DNA from: CAZGYE01 sp964530165
GTDB lineage: Bacteria; Planctomycetota; Planctomycetia; Planctomycetales; Planctomycetaceae
DNA length: 9,349 bases
Direction of reading: 5' to 3'
Assembly: GCA_964530165.1 (NCBI GenBank)
Contig: CAZGYE010000237.1
Location: 1 to 9,349, forward strand
Position numbers and translations under genes: made by a program. This document shows positions 1 to 7,900 of this stretch, in pieces. The notes beneath the pieces were generated by a model. That model searched no databases and was not told the DNA's origin. It worked only from the letters and a program-made list of their open reading frames with translations. Numbering within the stretch: position 1 is the first letter of the stretch; each line of letters begins with the position of its first letter.

Positions 1-290
1 GCTCGCTGCCAATCCACGCCTCGATTGCACTGGGCATTCGATTCGTACAATCGATGGATCAGGTGGGACGCTTCCTGTACGCGGCGGCCGAACCGGGGCC
101 GATCGTCCGCGGCACGAATCGTGTGACGCCCGCCAAGTGGTGCGCTTACACCGCGTCGGCCGGCGGCAAGCCGGTGACCGTGGCCATTTTCGACGATCCC
201 CAAAACGCCCGTCACCCCGCCGGCATGTTTACCACGGACCGGCCGTTTTCCTACTTGTCGGCTACGCCCAACATCTTGACGACACGTTGA
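1..290 (+). CDS. DUF6807-like (PmoA-type) protein, C-terminal fragment
   Basis: The reading frame is open from the left edge (first full codon at base 3) to a TGA at 288-290, so the gene begins outside the window and only about 95 residues are visible. An internal ATG at 54 is not a convincing start because the frame is open upstream and family-like sequence continues through it. The stretch reading AKWCAYTASAGGKPVTVAIF, followed by DDPQNARHP and FSYLSATPN, resembles the C-terminal beta-rich part of the DUF6807 family, often labelled PmoA although it has no demonstrated methane-oxygenase role. These proteins are common in planctomycetes near sugar-oxidoreductase and DUF1080 genes. The protein stops soon after the YLSATPN motif, where I would expect another strand or two, so the C terminus may be short. 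The family call is from memory of the motif and is moderate; function is unknown. The gene converges on the symporter gene with only 50 bp between the two stops. Confidence 0.55.
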   Translation, partial: SLPIHASIALGIRFVQSMDQVGRFLYAAAEPGPIVRGTNRVTPAKWCAYTASAGGKPVTVAIFDDPQNARHPAGMFTTDRPFSYLSATPNILTTR

Positions 291-340
291 CGCGACGGGT
301 GGGGCGGGCAACGCGGCGTCCGGCTCCTGCCTGCTGACTG

Positions 341-2128
341 TCATGTTTCCCGTTGGTCGGTCGCCGGCGGGAGATGGAGGTACCAGGTGAAGTAGAGGGC
401 GATCGCCGCAGCGGCGGCCACGGCGAGGCAGATTGTTGCCTGCTTGAACCAGTGTCCCACCAGGTACATCGGCGCCAGGTAGACGCCCAGGATGACCGCG
501 CTGCTGAGAACAAGGTTCGCCGCGGCCAGAGTCGCGCTTTCTGCGGGGGCGGCCAGCTCTTCGGGTGAAAGGTCGGCCTGAGCGCGGATCGGGCCCCAAA
601 CGCCGAACGGCCGGACCTGCTGGTAGAATGACACCAAAATGGATTCGTCCGTGGGGCGGGTGAGCAGCGTTCCGGCCAGCGAGGCGATCAGCGAGATGAT
701 GCAGAGCACCGGAAAGGTGACGTACAGGGGCAGCTCAACGTCTGCAAACAGCGTCAATAGCAGCAGCGGCAAGGCTCCGGCCAAGCCCGCCAGCGTGCCG
801 GCCGCGTAGCCCCAGCCGTTCAGCCGCCACCAGTACCACCGCAGCACGTTGGGAATGACGAAGGCCGCCCCCAAGGCCATCATCAGCCAGTCCCAGATCT
901 GGCGAATCGAATCGGCGTGGAAGCCGACGGCGGTCCCGGTCACGACGACAGCCAGCGTGGCCAGATAGCTGGCCCGGACGAGATGTTTCTCGTCGGCGTC
1001 GGGGCGGACCAACGATTGCCACAGGTCGCGGACGATGTAGGACGCGGCGGCGTTGACGGTCGCACCAAAGGTCGACATGAAGGCGGCCAACAGCCCGGCG
1101 ATCACCAGGCCGCGGACCCCAATCGGCAGGTAGCGTTGCAGGACCAGCGGCATCACCTTTTCCGGATCGTCCGTCTGGGCGATGCCGGTGACGGCCAGCA
1201 GCGCGATCCCCATGCACATGGCCCAGCGGACGATCAGGAATCCGCTCCAGGCGGCCCCCACTTTGGCGGCATCGCGCGGGTGCCGCGTGGAAAGAAAGAG
1301 CTGGAAGTCGGTCATCTGGCCCGGCCCGCCGAGGTTCAACAGCAGCCCCTTGAGCACCCACACGATCGCCAATGCGCCGAACAGCTCGTAACCGGCGTAG
1401 GCCGGGGGCAGCTCCGAGGCGTTTTCCAGTCGCCACTGGGGTGCGAGCGACGTCCAACCGGCCGGCAACTTCTCAGCGAGCAACTCCGGCGTCAACGTGG
1501 CATAGGCCACGCCTGCAATCACGATACTGGCCACCGTGAGGATGACTGTTTGAATCACGTTGGTGATCACCACGCCGTACAGGCCGCCCAAGAGCACGTA
1601 GAGTGTGGTGATTGCGAAGATCGTCACAGCACACACCGTAGCCGTCGTTTCCGTGTCGAGTCCGAGGTCGACGTAAACCGAGGCGAACTTGCCGATCCCC
1701 TGGAAGGCGTAGCCGATGAACCCGGTCAGCATCACGACGGCCATCAGCGTGTAGGCGGCCCGGGCCGTGAAGCCGTCGCGCCGGTCTCCGAAGCGGGTGA
1801 CCATCCATTCGGCGCCGGTCATCACATTCGAGCGGCGCACCCACTTGCCCATGTACGACATGAAGAAGGCCGCCATCAGAAAGCCCCACATCCAGTGGTT
1901 CCACATGGACTTCATGCCGAACAGGACGATCAGCGTCACGATCCACATGGTGCCGGTGATGTCGAAAGTGGCCACCGAGCCCGACATCGCCAGTGCCAGC
2001 CAGTGCATGCTCTTTCCCGCGAGGAAATAGCTTTCCAAGCTCTGCGACGCCCGCCGCTGGTACCAGAACCCGACGCCGATGACCAGCAGAAAGTAGAGGA
2101 CGATAATGGCGTAGTCGATCGTGTGCAT
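341..2128 (-). CDS. Sodium:solute symporter (SSS family)
   Basis: This is a 595-residue inner-membrane transporter predicted to couple Na+ entry to uptake of a small organic solute. It has roughly 13-15 hydrophobic helices, starting with residues 4-22 and ending with a pair at about 535-557 and 562-583. Family features are the N-terminal run ending in SLESYFLAGKSMHWLALAMS (residues 31-49), a TM2-like segment at 48-66, and the conserved block GLLAAFMSTFGATVNAAAS at 345-363. Ser352 and Thr353 in that block match the Ser/Thr pair of the Na2 sodium site known from PutP and vSGLT. The frame can be extended to a TTG at 2194, but the 22 extra residues are not membrane-like and precede a typical N terminus, so the ATG at 2128 is preferred. 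No clear Shine-Dalgarno site precedes it. The gene lies 174 bp downstream of the URO-D-like gene on the same strand. The substrate cannot be assigned from sequence; sugars, carboxylates and amino acids are all known in the family. Confidence 0.92.
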   Translation of the reverse strand: MHTIDYAIIVLYFLLVIGVGFWYQRRASQSLESYFLAGKSMHWLALAMSGSVATFDITGTMWIVTLIVLFGMKSMWNHWMWGFLMAAFFMSYMGKWVRRSNVMTGAEWMVTRFGDRRDGFTARAAYTLMAVVMLTGFIGYAFQGIGKFASVYVDLGLDTETTATVCAVTIFAITTLYVLLGGLYGVVITNVIQTVILTVASIVIAGVAYATLTPELLAEKLPAGWTSLAPQWRLENASELPPAYAGYELFGALAIVWVLKGLLLNLGGPGQMTDFQLFLSTRHPRDAAKVGAAWSGFLIVRWAMCMGIALLAVTGIAQTDDPEKVMPLVLQRYLPIGVRGLVIAGLLAAFMSTFGATVNAAASYIVRDLWQSLVRPDADEKHLVRASYLATLAVVVTGTAVGFHADSIRQIWDWLMMALGAAFVIPNVLRWYWWRLNGWGYAAGTLAGLAGALPLLLLTLFADVELPLYVTFPVLCIISLIASLAGTLLTRPTDESILVSFYQQVRPFGVWGPIRAQADLSPEELAAPAESATLAAANLVLSSAVILGVYLAPMYLVGHWFKQATICLAVAAAAAIALYFTWYLHLPPATDQRET

Positions 2129-2194
2129 AGGCAACCGATGACGGATTGAGTTCTTGGTCGTTACAAGAAGAGATGTCGCATGGCAAGACTCCAA

Positions 2195-2214
2195 CCGCGG
2201 GTGAAGACCCGTGG
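2195..2214 (+). other. Short hairpin between URO-D-like and symporter genes
   Basis: The arms CCGCGGGT (2195-2202) and ACCCGTGG (2207-2214) flank a 4-base loop, GAAG. The inner five pairs are perfect. The 2197/2212 pair is G-U if read as plus-strand RNA and a mismatch on the minus strand, where both flanking genes are read. No T-run follows on either strand, so it is not a standard intrinsic terminator. It sits in the 174-bp gap between the two minus-strand genes and could be part of the symporter leader or a chance palindrome. Confidence 0.3.
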
Positions 2215-2302
2215 ATATTCATCCGCGGCTAACGGCCGACGATGACACAAGTAGACGAAACGTCAATAATCTGGTGCGATGGTCATTCGGTAGGAGGCCG
2301 AT

Positions 2303-3535
2303 TCACTGGGCGGTTTCGCGGACTGCGTCGAACACGGCGATAATGTTCTCCGGCGGCGCGTCGGCCAGAATGTTGTGGACCTGCTGGAACACAAAACCGC
2401 CGCCGGGACTGAAGATGTCGACCTGCTCCCGCACGTGCCGGCGGATTTCCTGCGGTGTGCCGTGCGGTAAGATGTGGCCCGTATCGCAACCGCCGCCCCA
2501 AAAGGCGAGCCGGTCACCGAAGTCCTCTTTGAGTCCGCGGGCGTCCATGCCGGCGCACGAGATCTGTACGGGGTTGGTCGTATCGAGGCCGGCTTCGATC
2601 AGATCGGGGATCAAGGGCCGAATGCCGCCGCAGCAATGCAGCATCACTTTCACGTCGGCCAACTCCTTGGCCCGCCTCCACATTTTGGCGTGTCGCGGTT
2701 TGAAGAACTCCCGGTACATGGCCGGCGACAATTGCGGCCCGTTTTGCGAGCCCAGGTCGTCGCCGAAGAGGATGACGTCGATGGACTCTCCCACGGCAGC
2801 CAGATACGTCTCCAGGTTGGCCAGATGGATTTCGGTGAGCCGATCGAGGAACTCATGCGCCCGCCTCGGATTGCCGGCCAACAGCATCAGGAAATTGTCG
2901 ATGCGGTACAGGAACTGTCCCGTCTCCAGCAGGTTGCCGCCGAACAGTCCGATGACGGCCCGATCGGTCCGCTCGCGCAGTTTGCGGGCGCCCTCGGCCA
3001 ATCGCGTTTGTCCGTCTTCGCCCGCGACCAACGGGCCTGGCGGAGACTGCACCGCGCACCACATGTTCTCGCCGAGCGCCTCGGGCAGCCGATCCAGATC
3101 GTCCTCTTCCAGGAAGGGCCAATAGCATTGCTCGAAGTAGAGGACTCCGTCGGGCATTCTCCCCACGATCCGGCCGCTTTCGCACCGCAACACCCATTGG
3201 CCTTCCTGCCGTTCCGGCGTCGCCCAGACGGGCATCTGGCAGGGCGTTCCGTCCGGCAGCGTCCAGTCGGACCAATGCGCGTCTTCCAGGGCGAAACCCC
3301 GGCCCAGCTCGATCGTGTCGACGCCGAATCGGTCGAGCACGTCCTCGTCGATGATTGCCAATTGCTGCACCGGATCGTAAACGCGGATCGGCTTCGGCGG
3401 CAGCGAGAGCGCTTCGCGGAGCTTGGGATACGCCAGGGCGGCGATCCCTGAGGAACGATGAGAACCAAAATCGATCGGCACCCGGTCGGGCTGCTGATGC
3501 GATAGCGCGGCCAGAACACGTTCTCTGGGGGTCAT
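2303..3535 (-). CDS. URO-D superfamily protein (COG0407-like), possible methyltransferase
   Basis: This 410-residue cytoplasmic protein belongs to the uroporphyrinogen decarboxylase/MtaA-type TIM-barrel superfamily. The N terminus MTPRERVLAALSHQQPDRVP is typical of the group and fixes the ATG at 3535. Other blocks are FGDDLGSQNGPQLSP (257-271) followed by YREFFKPRHAKM, the HCCGG loop (300-304), WGGGCDTGHILPHGTP (346-361) and VHNILADAPPENI (386-398). True HemE begins with an active-site RQAGRY-type motif, which is absent, so haem synthesis is unlikely. His300 and Cys302 form an H-x-C pair like the zinc site of corrinoid methyltransferases MtaA/MtbA. The late Cys of that site, usually in a PGC segment, is replaced by Gly in SPGGG (376-380); Cys350 could substitute. 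No corrinoid protein gene is nearby, so a methyl-transfer role is inference. It lies 112 bp downstream of the LRR gene and 174 bp upstream of the symporter gene, which may supply its substrate. No Shine-Dalgarno site is evident. Confidence 0.88.
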   Translation of the reverse strand: MTPRERVLAALSHQQPDRVPIDFGSHRSSGIAALAYPKLREALSLPPKPIRVYDPVQQLAIIDEDVLDRFGVDTIELGRGFALEDAHWSDWTLPDGTPCQMPVWATPERQEGQWVLRCESGRIVGRMPDGVLYFEQCYWPFLEEDDLDRLPEALGENMWCAVQSPPGPLVAGEDGQTRLAEGARKLRERTDRAVIGLFGGNLLETGQFLYRIDNFLMLLAGNPRRAHEFLDRLTEIHLANLETYLAAVGESIDVILFGDDLGSQNGPQLSPAMYREFFKPRHAKMWRRAKELADVKVMLHCCGGIRPLIPDLIEAGLDTTNPVQISCAGMDARGLKEDFGDRLAFWGGGCDTGHILPHGTPQEIRRHVREQVDIFSPGGGFVFQQVHNILADAPPENIIAVFDAVRETAQ

Positions 3536-3647
3536 AGTTGGATTTCCGCGGCGACAACAGAGTGGATTGACACGTCGATCATGTCCGCTTGTCTGCGGCT
3601 GTAGTGCCCAATGATACTTCTTTTGTTGGTCGGTTACGATCTTCCGT

Positions 3648-4709
3648 TTACGGCTTGACAGCGGTTTTCCCAGCTAGCAACTGCACATCGGGGAGCGCTT
3701 GCCTCAGCTTCTTCAGCCTTGCAGCACTGACTCGCGTGTCGTTGAGCTCCAAACGCCAGAGATCGGTCAAGCTACTGAGATGCATCATTCCCGCATCGGT
3801 GACTTGGGTGTCGTTGAGGGACAAATACTCGAGTTTGATCAAGCCGCTGAGATGGTTCAGCCCGGCATCACTGACTTGGGTGCCGTCGAGGTGCAAATCC
3901 TTGAGATTAGTCAAGCCGCTGAGATGCTTGAGCCCCACACTGCTGATTTGGGTGCCGTTGAGACTTAGATAGCTCAGATTGATCAAGCCGCTGAGATGTT
4001 TCAGCCCCGCATCGCTGATTTGGGTGTCGTCGAGGTTCAAAAGCCTGAGATTGGTCAAGCCACTGAGATGCGTCAGTCCGGCGTCGCTGACGTGGGTGTC
4101 GATGAGGGACAAATCCCTGAGATTGGTCAAACTACTGAGGTGCTTTAATCCCGCGTCGGTGACTTTGGTGTCAATGAGGTCCAAAACGCTGAGATTGGTC
4201 AAGCCACTGAGATGCTTCAGTCCGGCATCGCCGATTTGGGTGCCGCTGAAGTACAAATACATGAGATTGGTCAAGCCACTGAGATGCGTCAGTCCCGCAT
4301 CGGTGACTTGCGTGTTGTTGAGCTCCAAAACGTCGAGATTGGTCAAGCCACTGAGATGCTTCAGTCCGGCATCGCCGATTTGGGTGTCGTTGAGGCACAA
4401 GCGACTAAGATCCGGCAAGCCACTCAGATGTGTCAATCCCACGTCGGTGATGGCGGTGTTTCTGAGATCGACCGCCACCAGGCCCTCAAACACTCGCATG
4501 TTCTTTTCGCCCACGAGATCACGCAGCCATGGTAGGCCAACAGGTTCCATCTGAACCGAGCCACCCAGTTGTTCGACCTTTAGAACTACCCGTAGCGTTG
4601 ACCGGCTCCAGGCGATCAGACCCACAGCCATCACCGCCAGCACGAATCCGGCCAGCAGCAGCCAGCCGGGATGTGGAATCGTGGATCGACGCGGTGAATC
4701 ATTGCTCAT
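3648..4709 (-). CDS. Membrane-anchored leucine-rich-repeat protein
   Basis: This is a 353-residue protein with a basic N terminus (PRRS), one hydrophobic helix at about residues 15-34, a linker to about 84, then ten full 24-residue leucine-rich repeats and a degenerate eleventh (85-347). The unit is close to TQ[IV]xDAGL[KT]HLSGLTNL followed by about seven variable residues, the form common in planctomycete proteins. The N-terminal charge suggests the repeats face outside the cytoplasm. LRR arrays usually bind proteins; no enzymatic domain is seen and no partner can be named. The ATG at 4709 is preferred over the ATG at 4829, because the 40 residues upstream are low-complexity, basic and encoded by a likely intergenic repeat. 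A weak AAGGG lies about 10 bases before the chosen start. The next minus-strand gene upstream is the FAD oxidoreductase, 216 bp away, and the URO-D-like gene lies downstream. The array is strikingly uniform at DNA level, which suggests recent repeat duplication. Confidence 0.9.
   Translation of the reverse strand: MSNDSPRRSTIPHPGWLLLAGFVLAVMAVGLIAWSRSTLRVVLKVEQLGGSVQMEPVGLPWLRDLVGEKNMRVFEGLVAVDLRNTAITDVGLTHLSGLPDLSRLCLNDTQIGDAGLKHLSGLTNLDVLELNNTQVTDAGLTHLSGLTNLMYLYFSGTQIGDAGLKHLSGLTNLSVLDLIDTKVTDAGLKHLSSLTNLRDLSLIDTHVSDAGLTHLSGLTNLRLLNLDDTQISDAGLKHLSGLINLSYLSLNGTQISSVGLKHLSGLTNLKDLHLDGTQVSDAGLNHLSGLIKLEYLSLNDTQVTDAGMMHLSSLTDLWRLELNDTRVSAARLKKLRQALPDVQLLAGKTAVKP
3669..4457 (-). repeat. Tandem 72-bp coding repeat (LRR array)
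   Basis: Eleven consecutive units of about 72 bp encode the 24-residue LRRs; the last, towards 3669, is diverged and shorter. A second-order period is visible. The 52 bases at 4191-4242 are identical to those at 4335-4386, exactly 144 bp (two units) away, and similarity continues with scattered mismatches on the side of the higher coordinates. At protein level, repeats 2 and 4 share the same first 17 residues, while repeat 3 between them uses the alternate VTDAGLTH form. Confidence 0.93.
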
Positions 4710-4769
4710 TGTCGCGGCCCTTTGTGGAAGCGGCGATGGGCGCGGCCGCCCCAATTCTCCGAAGAGAAT

Positions 4770-4803
4770 CTCACCGCAGAGACGCCGAGAACGCGGAGAA
4801 GAG
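4770..4803. repeat. Candidate dispersed intergenic repeat (CGCAGAGACGCC type)
   Basis: The stretch that begins CTCACCGCAGAGACGCCGAG and continues AACGCGGAGAAG lies in the 216-bp gap between the FAD and LRR genes. I recognise it as similar to a sequence found repeatedly between genes in planctomycetes and some other bacteria, where it yields spurious peptides such as HRRDAENAEK. Only one copy is in the window, so its repeat status rests on recollection, not on what can be seen here. It explains why the upstream extension of the LRR frame should not be trusted. Confidence 0.45.
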
Positions 4804-4829
4804 GATCTTGAGCGTCCAACAAAAGGCAT

Positions 4830-4891
4830 GGCGAGCGGCCGGCGTGAGCCGGCTGGTTCGGCCAGCAGGGGGCTGACGCCCCTCGCTCGCC
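4830..4891. repeat. Double-hairpin palindromic element
   Basis: The outer arms GGCGAGCG (4830-4837) and CGCTCGCC (4884-4891) are perfect inverted copies. Between them lie two small hairpins: CCGGC/GCCGG (4839-4843 and 4848-4852, loop GTGA) and GGGGC/GCCCC (4869-4873 and 4878-4882, loop TGAC). The whole can fold as one long imperfect stem or as two stem-loops, like REP-type elements. It begins 35 bp past the stop codon of the FAD oxidoreductase gene, so it could end or stabilise that transcript. No T-run was seen. Confidence 0.6.
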
Positions 4892-4925
4892 TGTCCTGTT
4901 GTCGGTTCTCTCAACTCTCAACTCG

Positions 4926-7900
4926 TCACTTCTTCTCGTTGAGCACGGCCTGGGCGTGGCGGGCGAAGAGGCCGCGGAGGTCTTTTTCGTATGTTTCGAG
5001 GATGTTTCGTCCGATGCCGTTGTGATCGCCGCAGCGGAACAGTGCGCGGGCGAGAATGACTTCGCGCAGCGGCAGGGCACGGTGCTCTTTGGCGGCCGGT
5101 TTCGGCTCGGCGGTGACCTCGGTGACGGCATAGCCGGTCATATCGGGTTTCGCCAGCAGACGGGCCAGCGGTTCGCAGGCGGCCCGGTCGTGCAGGACCT
5201 CCAGCGCCAGCGCCACGGCCCGATGATGCGAGAAGTGGTTGGATGCGTCGAGCTGGGCCACCTTGCGCAGGATCGTCGCCAAGGCCCGTTTGTCACCGGA
5301 GCGGCCCAAGGCGATGATCAACGAGTCGAGCCGCGAAATGCTCCCGCCAAACTGACCCATCGCCTTGAAGTTCCAGCCCTCATCCCAGGACTGGCCGTCG
5401 ATGGTTTTGATTAGAGTCTCGGCACCGGTGGGATCGCCCATCATCCCCAAAATGTTTGCGTAGATGAGCCGGTGCTCCTCCGACGAGGCGGACTGCCAAG
5501 CCTGGCGAAGCAGCGGCAGGGTGGCATTCGGATTGGCCAGGATGACGGCCAGTCCCTGGTACTCGTCGACCACGGAGCTGACCGCCTCGGCAATGCGGGC
5601 AGCCGGGAGGGGATAAGAGTCCTTCGCGTCCAGGACGTCCGGGGTCAAGCATCCGATCTCGACCAGATGTTTCTGTAGCTTTCGGATGTCGATCTCGCGG
5701 GTCGGTTTGCCTTCCCGCGCAGACATGGCGGCGGCGACGCCCGCGGCATAGCCCTGGTTCTGGATGCACGCCTGCATGCGCAGGATGGGCATCGCGTCGC
5801 GGTGGGCGCTGATTCCCAGACCGGTCACCAGAATTCCGTCAAGACCTTTGGGCAGCAAGCAGCGGTACGGCAGAAAGACCTGCATCACTTTCTTGTTGGG
5901 GAAGTCAATCATGAACACCGGATGGACGGTGTAGCCGTGCGTGTCGAAATTGCTCTGGTGGATGGCGATCGAGTCGGGATACGTGCGCCCGGTGATCAAA
6001 TCGAGAGGCGTGATGAAGAACTCGCCGACGATCCGGCGACGTTCGCGGGTGTCGATGAACGGTGAGAGATCGTAGCTGTCGTGGTATTTCCGCCGTGCGG
6101 TGACAAGCATGCGCCACTGGTCGACGGGGTCGGACTCGTCCACAAAGGAGTAATCGGTGTTGGTGTACCCGGCGCCGAGCTCCCTGGGCGGCAATCCGGT
6201 ACCCTGCATGGCGATGTGCTCGGCCGAAGTGGTGATGCAGCGAGCGCCCGCAGCGGCGGCGATGTCGGCGTTGCCGGTGGCATCGACGACTGTCTTGGCC
6301 AACACGACGCCACGCCCCAGCGGAGTGGTCACGATCACTCCCGAGACGCGTCCGTCTTCGACCAGCGCGCCGCAGCCGAGTGTCGAGAACCAGATCTCGC
6401 CGCCCGCTTTTCGGATCTCGCGCCGCCACCATTCCTTCTTGCAGGCGATGTTCCAGCCTTTGCCGCGCGCCGGCCCGTTCATTGCCTCGACGCCTTGATC
6501 CACCTCGGTCGTGAAACCGTGTCGATAGCCGTGATAGTACAGCGAGATCATGCCCAGTGTGCCGACTCCGCCCAGTCCGTCCTGGTATTCAATGACCAGC
6601 GTCTTTGCGCCGTGACGGGCCGCGCCGATGCCGGCCGGCGCGCCGCCGGTGCCGCCGCCGACTACGACCACGTCGTAGCTGCCGAAGATCGGCAGCGTGC
6701 GCTCGGGTGAGGCCATGTTGGGCCGGCCGGTGTGCGTCGGCCGCACGCCGCCCAGAGACTCCAAAACGTCCCCGTCATGGCTGGCCCGGCCGGCGTTGCC
6801 GGCCAATTCCACGGGCGTGAGCGGAGCCACGGTCTTCGCTTTCTTGGCCGCAGCGGCGCCCACGCGCTGGCCGAGGCGGATTTGGGCCAGGGGCCGCATC
6901 AGCTTTGCGGCGGCGTCGCGGCTCACGTCGATGCACCCGCCCAGCACGTACAAGCGTCCGAGGCCCTTCGGTTGTGTCGCCGCGAGGTCCAGTGTGGCGG
7001 GATCGACATCGTCGCCCTTTGCCGGACCGCGGGACACAATCGGATCGGCCGGCACGTGGTACAGCACATCCGATTCGTCCACGAGCGCCGGGTCGAACGT
7101 TCGGTCGCGGGCGATTTGCTCGGCTTCGGCGAACGAGGCAAAGCTGGCGTCTTTCATCGGGATCGTCAGCGTGTAGACGAACACGTCCTGCTCGCCCGAT
7201 CTGGAGAAGAACTTCACGTCGCTTTTGCGGACGGCTGTTCCCGGCCCTTTGTGGGGCTGCCCACCGACGATGATGCGCTCAAACGTGTGCGGGCCGGCCG
7301 GAAAGGGCTTGAACGGAGCACCGGCCAGTCGCGCGGCCGTAGCCCGGCCGGTGGCGTCGATGACGACCTTGCCTTCGACCGCCTGCCGCCCGGCACGGTT
7401 GACCATCACGATGCCCGCGGCGTTCCCCTGGCTGTCGCGCAGAACGTCGCTGACAGCACAGCCGTAAAGAAACTGGACCCCCGCCTCCAACAGGGCCTTG
7501 TCCAAGCCCACCTTGACGTGCATGGGCGTGGGCGGTTGCGTGGCGACGTCCTCCGGAACCGGCACCGGACGATCTTCGACAATTGCCAGTTCGGCCAGCA
7601 GCATCCGCTTGGCCTGCTCGGTCTTGCGAACTTCGAGCTTCACATGGCGGGTGTTCTGCTTGGTGTCCAGCGACATCCAGATGGCGCTGTCTTCGTAGTC
7701 GCCGGCGGTCAGCTTCGAGTTCTTGATCGTTCCGAGGTCCCGCCACAGGGTGCCGTTGGGCGAGGTCCAGACGTGGGCGTCGGCGACCTCGAAGTCCCCG
7801 TTTCGCTGATACACCAGCAAATGAACGCTTTTGACACGCCGGCTGCGGCCCAAATCGGCGACGAGGGTCACATTTTCATCGTACTGCACCGAATCACGGA

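Noticed and set aside
917..2149. 410-codon plus-strand open frame opposite the symporter
   Set aside because: The predicted protein is highly charged (His, Asp, Arg, Gln) with no fold signals, while the minus strand shows transporter helices and a sodium-site motif.
2211..3451. Two long plus-strand frames (304 and 325 codons) opposite the URO-D-like gene
   Set aside because: Both overlap the well-supported minus-strand gene, overlap each other, and have low-complexity compositions.
2303..3535. HemE, the true uroporphyrinogen decarboxylase
   Set aside because: The N-terminal catalytic RQAGRY-type motif is absent, and the sequence follows the URO-D-like/methyltransferase branch.
3666..4457. 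CRISPR array, suggested by the regular spacing of similar units
   Set aside because: The units are contiguous 72-bp coding repeats with no unique spacers and translate to a uniform LRR protein.
3979..4554. Plus-strand frame with regular repeats (KPLRCFSPAS-type) opposite the LRR array
   Set aside because: The periodicity is inherited from the 72-bp LRR repeats; the minus-strand reading gives canonical leucine-rich repeats.
4710..4829. N-terminal extension of the LRR protein to the ATG at 4829
   Set aside because: The added 40 residues are basic and low-complexity, come from the repeat-bearing intergenic region, and would put the membrane helix away from the N terminus.
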